Origin: Piper betle
Taxonomy: Eukaryota > Streptophyta > Magnoliopsida > Piperales > Piperaceae
Direction: 5' to 3'
DNA length: 64,000 nucleotides
Assembly (NCBI GenBank): GCA_033002965.1
Contig: JAURVB010002450.1
Span: 1-64,000 of the forward strand
Shown: positions 36,741-47,527 of the stretch, piece after piece
Layout: every line of letters starts with the position of its first letter
How positions within the stretch are numbered: the first letter of the stretch is position 1
Made by a program: the position numbers and the translations under genes
The notes under the pieces: generated by a model
The model's input: the letters and a program-made list of their open reading frames with translations, nothing else
What the model was told of the DNA's origin: nothing
Database searches by the model: none

Positions 36741-36744
<4 letters not shown>
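35683..36744. mobile_element. Foldback element E3 (1.06 kb) with ~330-bp inverted arms
   Basis: The left arm (35683-35985) and right arm (36410-36744) are imperfect reverse complements. Both contain a GTTTGCTAAC..A end, a CCATGGC block and a segment that can be read as HAGILLDxSNLxLExDIS. The centre (36000-36165) is one half of the AT-rich hairpin module, followed by a stretch to 36410 with CCACCACCACTAGCGACC. TA microsatellites abut both ends. The conserved reading frame in the arms may be a captured exon, but no intact gene is present. Confidence 0.6.

Positions 36745-36789
<45 letters not shown>
36745..36789. repeat. TA microsatellite block 3
   Basis: About 45 bp of AT dinucleotides between E3 and E4. 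Because it is translated as IYIYIY, frames that cross it are artefacts. Confidence 0.9.
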
Positions 36790-36791
<2 letters not shown>

Positions 36792-37791
36792 TTCCTCTGC
36801 TCTTGTGTGCTGCATGCATTAGCAAATAGGGTAGCACACAAGTGCGGAGGAATCCAACCCCCCCCTCCCTCCACGCCGTTCCTCCTCCCCCTCGTTTGAC
36901 CAAGCTCCTCCCACCGTTTGCTGCCATGGCTCCTCACGCCGGCATCCTCCTCGACCAGTCCAACTTGGACCTTGAGCGCAACATCAGCTCGGACCGCTCA
37001 TTCCCCCTCTCCGCGCTGCCGCCGCCGCCGCCCCGGTCATGCCCCCTTCCATTCTTAAAAAATACAAAATTTTGGAAAAATAAAATATAACCAACTAAAA
37101 TAGTCACAATAAACATTCTTTAGTTGAGTCAAAATACTTTCGAAAGCTTAACTCTTACCTAATGCTCGTATTCAACTAGATAAAAAGTTTCCAATTTTTG
37201 GATTTGTTTGCTACCAAGAGCACTCTTATCTTTAGCTTGTTCCTTTTTTTTACTGAAAGATGCAACTCTGGCCTCCTCGACTCCGGTCACAAATATTTTT
37301 GACTTGAAAATATATTTTTTACACTGATAGAAACATAACTACAAGAAATCAGGGGGACCATTTTTCCTCAAAAAATACTTTTTTCATTGTTTAGTAGCTT
37401 CACTGTTTAATTTAATTAGATGACTATAAATACTCTCATTTGAGGTCCATATACACGCAAAAAAGTAAATGCAACAAAATTCGAATAAAGTTAAAAAATA
37501 GCCCACCCGTCGACGGTGGTGGGATTGGCACGGGAGGACAGCCCTGGGATTGGCGGCTTTGTCGCGTTGTGGAGGGGGCCTGGGGGATCGCGGTGGGGGA
37601 GTGGGGCGCGCTGCGCGGCCAGCGGGTGGGAAGGCCGAGCGCGACCCGTGGGCTGGAAGGTCACTCCGCATATGGGCGGGAAGCCGTATGCAGGCGGATG
37701 GGGGGGAGGGGGAGCCGCTAGATTACCACTGAGTGGCTCTTGTCCTAGTGCACTGCAAGTTGCAAAATCAGGCAGTGTACTAGAAAATCTT

Positions 37792-37793
<2 letters not shown>
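36790..37793. mobile_element. Foldback-family element E4 (1.0 kb)
   Basis: The left part (36790-37060) repeats the E3 arm: CTGCTCTTGTGTGCTGCATGC, GTTTGCTGCCATGGCTCC, and the HAGILLDQSNLDLERNIS reading. The remainder differs: an AT-rich middle (37061-37500) and a G-rich right part ending AGTGTACTAGAAAATCTTCC at a TA block. Only one arm is family-like, so the copy is rearranged or its right arm was replaced. Confidence 0.5.

Positions 37794-37839
<46 letters not shown>
37794..37839. repeat. TA microsatellite block 4
   Basis: About 46 bp of TA dinucleotides, right flank of E4. The hAT element starts 40 bp further on. Confidence 0.9.
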
Positions 37840-37842
<3 letters not shown>

Positions 37843-37884
37843 ATATAAAGAAGTCAATAGAGGTCATGTGCGTGGGCATCACTA

Positions 37885-38030
37885 TTGGTGAAATCGGCTT
37901 GGGAGCGATCCGATGCCGATTTAGGCGTCGAATCGGTCGGAGCTAAATCGGGCTCGGAATCGGCCGATTCACCCGATTCCGACCGATTCAAAACCGATTC
38001 GGAATCGGGGTGAATCGGGAAGAATCAGAT
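37885..38030. promoter_or_regulatory. hAT left subterminal repeat array
   Basis: About twelve CCGATT/AATCGG words on both strands in 145 bp, some arranged as back-to-back pairs (AATCGGCCGATT). Arrays of this kind bind hAT transposases in known elements; the role here is inferred. Confidence 0.65.
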
Positions 38031-39181
38031 TTTATAGGTAAATTATTAAAATGCCCTAGGTATGATATTAAATATATTATTTAAGCATGGGTAAAATTAG
38101 AATTTACATTTTAAAAACCTAAAATCACCCCAATTTCGCTCCACTGCCGGATCCCCCTCCGCCGCGCTCCGACCTCGCCTCCCACCGACCTCGCCTCGCC
38201 TGACCGCCACCTTGACCTTCGCCCTCCGACCTCTGCCTCCACCGTCTCCGACCTCGCCTCCGCCCTCCGACCTCGCCCATCCGCCGCCGACCTCGCCCGT
38301 CCGCCACCGCCGCCTCTGTAAAGTTGCAATTTTTGTTTGAAATTTTTCATCAATGTGCAATTTTTTTTGCTGTAAATTTTGATATTTAGCTGCTGTAAAT
38401 TTTGATTGTTTCATGCAATTTGTATGATTCCTTTGCTGATTCCTTTGTATGATTCCTTTCATAGAACATAGCATGTTTGTTGATTCCTTTGCTGCCTTTT
38501 TTAATTAGTTATATGTTGCCATGTGTTCTTGGTTGTAGGACTTGATTGTTGTCTGAATAAAAAATTTAATGTTGTTCTTAGCTACCGTGATTTGGATCTG
38601 TTTGTAATTAAATCTGGTTGCTGGTTTTAGGATTTGATTGTTTTATAAATAAAAATTAGTGCTAATCTTAGTGATTGATTAGCTAGAGTGGTTTGGATCA
38701 TTTTGTATCTCAATCTGGTTGCTGGTTTTACAAAAAACAAGAAACCTGGTTGGTGATATGCGAACATGTATGTGTCCACTTTAGAACTGATTTATAGTTC
38801 CAGAAACTCTGGTTTTAGTATATATTTCCATTTTTATAACTGATTTGGAACTCTAGAAACTTGCTAGGTCCAGTTTTTTTCTGATGTGGCCTTAAATGAT
38901 TTGAGTCTAATCTTTAATGTTAACTGTTTGGTTGACAGCTTATTTAGCTGTTGTGACTAACTTGTTGAATCGTTGTCTGATCTCTGTGCTGAGCCAATCA
39001 GTTCATTCATATGTCATGTCCAATTCCCTACTAGTTATACATGCTATGTCCTATGAATATTCATGTTGTGTATATATTATCTAAATTATGATGGTTGATC
39101 TCAATTATAATGGCACTCACTTAGATTTTGAATTTAGCAGTTACTATATTTTTTATCAGTACCAGATTTGTCATAGGGAAG

Positions 39182-41855
39182 ATGGATATTGGTTGGGAAT
39201 ATGACACACCAGTTGACGCATCTAAGAAGCAAGTCACCTGTAACTTTTGCAAAAAATCATAAGTGGAGGGGTATATCGCTTCAAGCAACATATTGCTGGA
39301 ATCAAAGGAAATGTTGCTACTTGTAAGAAAGTTCCTTAAACAGATGCACAAAAAATGAAAGATTATTTCAAAAGTGTGGAAAAGGCCAAAAAAGAAAAAG
39401 AAAGGATTAGAGAAGAAATAGGTTCATATGGTTTGAATGACTCAGATATGGAAGAGATGGAAGTTCAGGAGCAAAGTGTTGGGTGCTCTAAGTCTACTGG
39501 GAAGAGGAAGACATCTTTTGTTGAAAATGAGAAGAAGAATCCATCAAAGCAAATGAGAATTTCTACAGCAATAGAAAAGAAAGCAAAAGAGCAATTGCAC
39601 ACAGCCATTGCTCGATTCTTCTATCATTGTGCCATTCCTTTCCATGTTGTAGAGTCGCCTTACTTTCATAAAATGATTGATGTGGCAGGTAGATACGGTG
39701 ATCAAGGGATCAAACTTCCGGGCAGAAGTTCTTTGTCAAGTAAACTTCTTACTGATGAAGTGGCTTCTATAAATGCAAGCTTAGAGGATATAAAAGTATC
39801 TTGGAAGACAACAGGTTGTTCTATTATGTCTGACGGGTGGACCAATCAATCGGGTAGAACTCTGATCAACTTTCTAGTTTACTGCCCAAGAGGAATGTAT
39901 TTCCTTGGATCAGTTGATGCTTCAGACAAAAAAAGGATGCTATGTATTTGTTTAGTTTACTGGACAAAGTAGTAGAACAAGTTGGGGAGGAAAACGTTGT
40001 GCAGGTCATTACTGATAATGCTTCAGCATACAAAGCTGCCGGGAGGATGCTAGAACATAAGAGACCGCATCTATTTTGGACTCCGTGTGCTGCCCATTGT
40101 ATAAACTTGATGCTTAAGGACTTTGCAAAAATCAAGAAAGTTGGAACATGCATTATGAATGCACAAAAAGTCACAAAACTAATATACAACCACTCATTGT
40201 TGTTGGCTCTTATGAGAAATAATTTTACAAATGGGCATGAATTGGTAAGGCCTGGGGCTACTCGATTTGCTACTCACTTTTTGACGATTGCTAGCTTCCT
40301 AGAACATAAGCAGGCATTGAAAAAGATGTTTGTCTCTGAAATGTATTCATCATCGAAGTTTGCAAAAGATGAGGATGGAATAGCAGCTGAAAATATTGTC
40401 TTAAGTGCAAAATTTTGGAAGAAGATGGAATTTGTGCATAAAACAATTGAGCCACTTGTTCGATTTTTGAGATTGGTGGATAGTGATGAAAGACCTTCGA
40501 TGCCATTTGTTTATGATGAAATGCAAAAGACTATAGAAAAAATAAAAGAGGTACATGACATGAAAGTAGAACGATACAAGTTATTTGTTGATATCATTAC
40601 CAAGAGATGGGCGAATCAATTTTGTCATCCTCTTCATGCTGCAGCATATATGCTTAATCCTCAAACTCGTTATCACCCTGACTTTACCATTGTATGTTCT
40701 CATTTGACTTACGTAACTTTATGATTTTTTTAACAATTTTATATTGCTTGTGTTTGATTGGGAATAATTTTGTAGCCAAGTGAGGTGTATCGTGCATTCA
40801 ATGATGTCATTTGTCGTTTGGAACTCGATGAGGTAGCTCGATCCATGGCATCTTTGCAGGTCAGGATACTATTATTTTTAATTTATATATATAAATGTTT
40901 ATGTATAACTAAATATGATTACTAATTTTGTTTAAATATTTTTTAGTGGGCTGATTTTGTATCTGCAAAAGGAGATTTTGGACATTCTCTTGCAATTACC
41001 AATAGAAAAATCCTTCATCCAGGTAAAATCCACCTTTCTCCACATTTCATTTTTATAGCAAGCTTATAAGTAAATCACTTTGTCAAATGTAGCATCATGG
41101 TGGGAGCAACATGGTATAAGCTGCCCTGAACTACAAAAGATAGCTATTAGAATACTTAGTCAAACTTCATCATCATCGGGTTGTGAACGTAATTGGAGCA
41201 CTTTTGACCAAGTACATACCAAAAAAGAAATCGACTTGCAAGGAAGAGAGTAAATGATCTTGTATATGTTCACTACAACATGCGGGTAAAAGAAAAAGAG
41301 TTGAGATGGAGGCATAAATATGATGCAGTTAGTGAACATTTGAGTTTACAAGACTCATTAGATGAGTGGGTTGGAGAACGAGGCAACCAATCACCATCAG
41401 TATGTTTAAATAAAGCTTACATCACATTTATGATTTTGTGTATGAATTTTTTTTGAATTGAAATAAATAGGGTATGACTTTTTTTATGCAGGATGATTTC
41501 TTTGGTACCAATGTTGGCAACAATGATGGTGCAGACGAAGAGGCCTTTGTAGCAAATGAAAGTGGCAACACATTGAAAACTGCAATTGGATCGTGTTCTA
41601 CTACGTCTGATGGTTTTCTTTGCCTCCTTTTCCTAGTGGACAAAATGTTGATATTGATGTACATATTGACTCCTAACATAATTTGTCTTTGCCTCCTGGA
41701 CCTGAGGGACTTCATATGAGTGGGAGTTCTATGCCTCCTTTTATGTAGGGTCTCGTGTTGATGCAGATGATAGCTCTACTTTTCCTATTGGTGATAATGA
41801 TTCAGACTCCGAAGATGCTTCAGATGAATTAGATGATTTAGTAATCACTAAGTAA
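39182..41855 (+). pseudogene. hAT transposase (BED finger, DUF659, hAT C-terminal domain), frame-broken
   Basis: ATG at 39182 opens a BED-type zinc finger (CNFCKK … FKQHIAGIKGNVATC). A frame break lies at the A6 run 39251-39256 and a TAA at 39337. A DUF659-like region follows (LLTDEVASINASLEDIK … SIMSDGWTNQSGRTLINF), a break at the A7 run 39928-39934, then VVQVITDNASAYKAAGR and CAAHCINLMLKDF. Introns follow at 40692-40775, 40860-40946, 41023-41092 and 41400-41491. Exon 41093-41399 has SCPELQKIAIRILSQTSSSS and CERNWSTFD of the hAT dimerisation domain and another break at the A6 run 41221-41226. The acidic tail ends DDLVITK at 41855 after more breaks. Three of the breaks need one more A in an A run. 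As written no functional transposase can be made. Confidence 0.8.
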
Positions 41856-42084
41856 AATTGTACTAAACCTTCATTTTATGGACTTGTATTAATGTCTTAT
41901 TGTTATCATTTGATAGAATACAAATGATGATATATCAAATGTTATACTTATGAAATTGTAGTATTGTGAAGATAAATAATAATGTTCTTTTATACTTGTA
42001 TTAAAATATAAATTTGTGTATTCGTGTTGAGAAATTATATAATTATGTATTTTATATATTTATGTTATGAGTTGTTAAATTTTT

Positions 42085-42180
42085 GTATATGACCGATTTC
42101 GGCCGATTCAATTAGACCGATTTCTGACCGATTTAGAACGATTTCGATTCTAATTTTGACTCCTTGAAAACTAATTTCGA
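42085..42180. promoter_or_regulatory. hAT right subterminal repeat array
   Basis: About seven (A/C)CGATT(T/C) words, including GACCGATTTCGGCCGATTC, mirror the left subterminal array. Confidence 0.6.
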
Positions 42181-42214
42181 ATCCAATTTTGATTTTTCCA
42201 ACCGTGATGGGCAT

Positions 42215-43259
42215 TTAGTAATTCAACTCAATAAATATACATAGTCGGGTAAATTAATAATTTAACATCAAATTGAATCAATCTGATCCGACTTTACCGC
42301 CGATTTTTACGTCCACCATTAGAGGCCTCGTCTCCGAGCTCTAGACTAGGCTTCCTATTCGCCCTTGGTTTTGGGATCGCAGGAGATATTGCTGTTCATC
42401 GTGATGGCGGCGTCAGTCCGGCCTCTCCGTTTAGGGGCTTGGCACCGCCTGGATTTCGAATTGGAGGGATGCAGAGCGGGCGAGACTGAGAGTTGTTGAT
42501 GGGAGGGAGTGTCGCCCAAATCTTGACGATTTTGAGCCACAGTTGAGGTAATGGTTCCCTCCCCATATCAAAAAGTGTTCGTTTCATATTTTGACTGTCT
42601 TGCCATGGAATCTTGATGATTTAGATAATCTCGTTCTGAAAGATGGTAGGGTGGGGGAGGGAGAACTGCCCCGAGCACGTTCAACCACTTTGTGACGAAG
42701 TGTCGATTCGGAGCTTTCAATTTAGATTTGAGTGTTAGTAATTGTGGTTTCCAGGTTATCTCAATCCATGCTTTTCTGTCAGTAGTTGATTTCTTGTGCC
42801 ACTAATGTGAGATCAAGGTGCTGTCTGGTATGTTTGAGGGTTTGGTAGATGTTCCTGTCCACAACACCCTCAGGGAATTCGGTGGAGAGATATAATAATA
42901 ATAATAAGAAGAAGAAGAGAGTAATTAGAGATATGGACTTTGAAGCATGTGGGAATTGGTTCCCTGGTGCTGGCTTCTTGCATCTTGATTTTGTCCAAGT
43001 ATTGGGTGATCAATAATAATAACTTTCACAGAGGGATAAGGGTTGATTATTTGATGTGCCAATCCTAATAAAGCTTCGTTATTATTAATTTTCAGTTCTA
43101 CCTCGTAATTCATGATTTTTGTTTCCATAGCAGCAAGCTTCCAATTTCTAAATTCCCAATCTGTTACTTCAAACTAGGTCATGCAGTTTGTAAAAAATTG
43201 AGTGTTAAAAAGCCATTGAATGGTTTAACAATGTCTAAAAATTTAATCATGCACTGTAC
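42215..43259. other. Intergenic; nothing firmly recognised
   Basis: A GC-rich patch (42320-42560) holds a short frame starting MAASVRPLRLGAWHRLDFEL at about 42404 that has no family I know and no splice-supported continuation. The rest is AT-rich. The end passes into the segment duplicated downstream. Confidence 0.35.
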
Positions 43260-44140
43260 AGGAGCTTCCATCTATCTTTTGAGACTTCTGTGAGATCTGA
43301 ATGCTGTGAGGATCCTCAGATGAAATAGTGCTCTTAGCCTTCCTTCCTGATTTTAGTTCGTATTTTATATTCGCTGGAAAGGGACCTATTCAATTTTGAG
43401 ACAAAAAGTATAGATTTTCACTAAGTATGATTATCCTCAAAATGATATTGTCTATTTTAAGACAAAGAAGAAGAAGAAAGGGTAGGGGAAGGCTATGTAG
43501 CTCATATCTTTATGATTGCTGGTCTTATTTATTTGTTTGGAGTTGTTGTTACTGATTTAACGGCGTCGTGGTTATTGGTTCATGTGTTTCGTTTAGTTGG
43601 TTTCTTTGCTGTTTTATTATTAGTAATTTGACCTGCTTCCTTATCATTTAGATCTGACTTGATATTATTTGTTAGGGATGGACCTATCCAATGTTAGTCG
43701 TCAGTTTTTGGAGTATTGTACGTAGTGTATTGAAGATTGAATAAAAATCCAGATTTCCTTTGTTTTTGCTATTGTTTTATGTGTTTCTTTATTTCAATGA
43801 CATAAACTAGGCCAAGAGCTTGGTTTATCTTCAAGGAACGAAGGCTATGATTGGCCCAAGTTTTACTGTTAAATCAAGTTGCAGGTTTATCTGGTTCAGC
43901 TTTGATTGACTTAGCACCGGTTATTATCTTGGTTTTGTTTTGAGTTGGATGCGTTTATAAGTCTATTTCTGCAGTACGTTCTTGATGTTCCTAACCATCC
44001 ACCCATTTTTAAACGAGGTCAGGCCAGTCCCTATCCGGCTCTTGTTCTTTGAGCGACGCTCCTCCGCTCCTATTCAAAAAGGGTATTCCTGAGTTCAAAA
44101 GAGGCGTTCTAGAAAAATTAGATTTTTTCAAAAAAGTTTG

Positions 44141-44179
<39 letters not shown>

Positions 44180-44419
44180 CATTGAGATGAGGTAGATTGT
44201 TGTTTTTGTGTTCTCGAACTGATGGTTTTTATATATATTTCAGTTATTATTTGACTAGATTAAATCAATTTAATTTTTAGAAGTGCAGATTGGTGGGAGG
44301 AAAAGGATTATTAGCCGATTGAGGGGTGAGAGGTAAAAGATATGTTTTTGTTGGCCTGATTTGAAACAATAACAATCTCATCTTATTAATAAATAGGTAA
44401 AATGTTTCTCAACCACGAA
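43260..44419 (+). repeat. LecRK-associated duplicated segment A (distal upstream)
   Basis: Blocks here recur in the same order at 46948-47527 (B), 55560-56420 (C) and 57970-59346 (D): GTTAGGGATGGACCTATCC, TTTTGGAGTATTGTACG, TTTACTGTTAAATCAAG, and a closing GGCCAGTCCCTATCCGGCTC. A TA run (44143-44176) follows. It is non-coding and looks like a long leader or promoter-distal region carried along in LecRK duplication. Confidence 0.7.
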
Positions 44420-44910
44420 AGCATTCTTGGGCCAACTTTTCTAAGGGACAATGCCTTTCCAAACCCACCAGCTCCAAAAAATTTATGCCGGCCTTCACAA
44501 GCTAGTCCATATTATAAAAAATTAGTCAAGATTTGATGAAGGTTGAAGAAGATAAATAAATTTGACTAGTGAAATATAAAGATGGATAATTGTAAAAACA
44601 TTCATCATCTTTAACAATTAGTTTTATGTATCTCCTTGTGTCATCTCTCTCTTTTATGTAGCTTTACAAGCTATATAGTATACAGTATATAGTATGACCA
44701 TCAACAAAATAAAAAAACAACGCGTTTATGTTTTCGTTGTCAAGAATTGACTAAACCCAGAAACATCTATGCATCTAAACAGTTATAAGCCCAATTATCT
44801 TCCCATACAATTACAATTTCACTTCCAGACAACTACAAGCAAACATATATATATATATATATATATATATGAATGTGTAGCGCACTAGCTAGAAGTTGAA
44901 GAACGCAAAA
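44420..44910 (+). promoter_or_regulatory. LecRK-1 promoter/leader
   Basis: Collinear with 49085-49563, with orphan copies at 56875-57310 and 60655-60926. It contains CGCG-box ACGCGT (44720-44725) and an inverted W-box pair GTCAAGAATTGAC (44739-44751), 172 bp before the ATG. These motifs bind CAMTA and WRKY factors in defence promoters; regulation here is inferred. An (AT)n run at about 44847-44871 is conserved at the matching place of gene 2. No canonical TATA position can be separated from the AT run. Confidence 0.6.
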
Positions 44911-46881
44911 ATGATCTCAACTCTTTCATTCTTGATCACCACCTTTTCATCAATCATGATATCAAATTCGGTGTTCTTCAACATCCCCTCCTTCGACTCG
45001 AACACAAGCAGCATCATCGTCTATGAAGGTGATGCCGCCATTAACAACGGCTCCGTCGAGCTCAATCGGGTCGACCCCTTGTGCCGTGTAGGGCGAGTCA
45101 TGCACAGCAAACTCATACAAATGTACGATGCTTCCACTGGAAAGCCGTCTGATTTCACTACCACCTTCACCTTCACCGTCGACACCTTTCACAACGCTAG
45201 CTTCGGTGATGGCTTCTCTTTCTTCCTCGCGCCCGCCGGAACCCACATCCCCTTCAACTCTGCGGGCGGCTTTCAAGGCCTTTACAACACGACCACCTTG
45301 GAGTCTCCCTCGGAGAATCAGTTGGTTGCGGTGGAGTTTGATTCCAATGTCAACATCCAGTGGGATCCTCCCTACGAGCATGTTGGGATCAATGTCAACT
45401 CCCTCACATCTGCCACACATGTGAGTTGGAATTTTAGCGCACACAGTGGGCAGGTTGGAAGGGCCAACATCACATACAACTCCGGGACAAGAGGTTTGAG
45501 TGTTGTAATTTCTTATGACGGTCAAATTCATGATCCTGCTCATGAGCTAAACTATGAGATCGATCTGATGAAGATTTTGCCACAATGGGTTACGGTTGGA
45601 TTTTCGGCTTCTACTGGTTTCGCTACTGAGCGGCATATCATTCATGCATGGGAGTTTAGTTCAACATTTGATGCACAGCCTATTAGAACTGGTGCAGAGA
45701 GATCAAATAGTACTCGTGTTAATGTCTGGTTAATCATTTCATCATTTTCAATGGGTTTTTTGCTCTTTGTGTTCTTGTCATGGTCAGTAATTTGGATCAG
45801 GAAAAGAATCCGACCCAGTAAAGAAAACGTGGAGGCAGCTATGCTGAATCATCATCTCTCTTCCATGACTTGTATCTTGGATAGAGGGGCATGGCCTAGG
45901 AAGTTCTCCCACCAAGAACTTGTCAAGGCGACCAACAATTTCTCCGATGAAAAGAAGCTAGGACAAGGTGGTTTTGGCAGTGTTTACAAGGGGGTTTTGG
46001 ATGAGCTCAACAACATGGAAATAGCAGTGAAGAAGATCTCAAATGGGTCCAAACAGGGGAAGAAGGAGTATTTGACCGAGGTGCTGATCATAAGCAGCCT
46101 AAGGCATAGAAATCTAGTGCGGCTCATCGGTTGGTGCCATGAGCAGGGCGAGTTCTTGCTCGTTTATGAGCTCATGCCAAATGGTAGTCTTGACTATCAT
46201 CTCTTCGGCAATAGAACTACTCTCACATGGGACTTGAGATACAAGATTGCACTGGGATTGGCGTCTGCCCTGCTCTACCTCCATGAGGAGTGGGAGCAAT
46301 GCGTGATACACAGAGACATCAAACCCAGCAATGTGATGTTGGATTCAAGTTTCAACGCCAAGCTCGGGGACTTTGGTCTGGCTAGGCTGGTGGGTCATGA
46401 AGTTGGCCTTCAAACCACAGCCTTGGCCGGCACCTATGGTTACCTTGCCCCGGAGTACGTAAGCAGAGGCAAGGCAAGCAAGGAATGTGATGTTTACAGT
46501 TTTGGCGTCGTGGCCTTGGAGATTGCCTGCGGGAGGAGGAGTGTGGAGCATAATGTTGAGGAGTTGAGAGTGAGCTTGTTGGAGTGGGTGTGGTGCCTCC
46601 GTGGAGAAGGAAGGATTGTTGATGCTGCGGATGAAAGATTGGGGCAAGTGTTTGATGGGAAAGAGATGGAGAGATTGTTGGTTGTTGGGTTGTGGTGTGC
46701 TCACCCAGATCATAATCTCAGGCCTTGTATCAAAGAGGCAATCCAGGTTCTGAATTTTGAAGCAGACCTTCCCCGGCTTCCAATGGCAATGCCTGTTCTT
46801 GTGTATGGGGCACCATTGAAGCGGTTGGATCACTCTGGCCACGGGTCTATCACGTTGACAAGCATTGAAAATGGTCGCTAG
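44911..46881 (+). CDS. L-type lectin receptor kinase (clade IX-like), gene 1
   Basis: Intronless, 656 residues. The start ATG is chosen because it opens a signal peptide (about 1-20, ends near ISNS). A legume-lectin ectodomain follows (about 21-260), with VAVEFDSN and WDPPYEHVGIN at the metal/sugar-binding region. A membrane helix spans about 272-296 and a Ser/Thr kinase about 345-620. Glycine loop GQGGFGSVYKG starts at 351; catalytic Lys is 374; HRDIKPSN starts at 467 (RD kinase); DFG is 487-489; then APEY. All catalytic residues are present, so it should be an active plasma-membrane receptor. Relatives sense extracellular signals in defence; the ligand is unknown. It is 22 residues different from gene 2 by my count, 18 of them outside the cell. 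An antisense frame of 193 codons (44962-45543) is a shadow. Confidence 0.95.
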   Translation: MISTLSFLITTFSSIMISNSVFFNIPSFDSNTSSIIVYEGDAAINNGSVELNRVDPLCRVGRVMHSKLIQMYDASTGKPSDFTTTFTFTVDTFHNASFGDGFSFFLAPAGTHIPFNSAGGFQGLYNTTTLESPSENQLVAVEFDSNVNIQWDPPYEHVGINVNSLTSATHVSWNFSAHSGQVGRANITYNSGTRGLSVVISYDGQIHDPAHELNYEIDLMKILPQWVTVGFSASTGFATERHIIHAWEFSSTFDAQPIRTGAERSNSTRVNVWLIISSFSMGFLLFVFLSWSVIWIRKRIRPSKENVEAAMLNHHLSSMTCILDRGAWPRKFSHQELVKATNNFSDEKKLGQGGFGSVYKGVLDELNNMEIAVKKISNGSKQGKKEYLTEVLIISSLRHRNLVRLIGWCHEQGEFLLVYELMPNGSLDYHLFGNRTTLTWDLRYKIALGLASALLYLHEEWEQCVIHRDIKPSNVMLDSSFNAKLGDFGLARLVGHEVGLQTTALAGTYGYLAPEYVSRGKASKECDVYSFGVVALEIACGRRSVEHNVEELRVSLLEWVWCLRGEGRIVDAADERLGQVFDGKEMERLLVVGLWCAHPDHNLRPCIKEAIQVLNFEADLPRLPMAMPVLVYGAPLKRLDHSGHGSITLTSIENGR

Positions 46882-46947
46882 TCTTCAACTGTGCCTTTAG
46901 CTTAATTAACCACTTTACCAGTTTACATGTACAATTGGTTCATGTGT

Positions 46948-47527
46948 ATTATCCTCAATATGATATTGTCTATTTTAAGACAAAGAAGGAGAAGAAAGGG
47001 TAGGGGAAGGCAATGTAGTTCAGATCTTTATGATTGCTGGTCTTATTTATTTGTTTGGAGTCGTTGTTACTGATTTATTGGAGTCGTGGTTATTGGTTCA
47101 TGTGGTTCGTTTAGTTGGTTTCTTTGCTGTTTCTTCGTTATCATTTACATCTGAGTTGATATTATTGGTTAGGGATGGACCTATCCAATGTTAGTGGTCA
47201 GGTTTTTGAGTATTGTACGTAGTGTATTGCAGATTCAAAAAAGCTATTGTTTTATGTGTTTCTTTCTTTCAACGACATAGACTAGGCCCAGAGCTAGGTT
47301 TTCTGCGAGGATCGAAGGCTAGGATTGGCTCAAGTTTTACTGTTAAATCAAGTAGCAGGTTTATATGGTTCAGCTACCCTCCTATCTGATTGACTTAGCA
47401 CCGGGTATTGTCTTTTGTTTTGTTTTAAGTTGGATGCGTTCATAAGTCTATTTCTGCAGTACATTCTTCTTGGTTATTGTTTCTTCATTTTTTTTACCTA
47501 TCTTGGTGTTCTAACCGTCCAACCGAG
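46948..47527 (+). repeat. LecRK-associated duplicated segment B, distal part
   Basis: Starts CCTCAATATGATATTGTC, matching segment A at about 43433, and ends at CCAACCGAGGGC, where homology breaks off. It resumes at 48722. Confidence 0.65.

Larger units (their letters stand above)
37880..42206 (+). mobile_element. hAT DNA transposon, 4.33 kb, with 8-bp target duplication
   Basis: The left end CACTATTGGTGAAATC and the reverse complement of the right end, CACGGTTGGAAAAATC, form short imperfect terminal inverted repeats. Immediately outside are GTGGGCAT (37872-37879) and ATGGGCAT (42207-42214), 7 of 8 identical and both fitting the hAT target consensus nTnnnnAn. Both subterminal regions are packed with CCGATT/AATCGG words (37885-38030 and 42085-42180), typical of transposase binding regions. 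A broken hAT transposase gene lies inside. The one-base difference in the target copies and several frame breaks point to an insertion that is not recent, unless some breaks are assembly errors. Confidence 0.8.

Noticed and set aside
36675..36927. Frames encoding long IYIYIY runs
   Set aside because: They are translations of a TA microsatellite.
44962..45543. 193-codon antisense frame in both LecRK genes
   Set aside because: Shadow of the lectin-coding strand; conserved only because the genes are duplicates.
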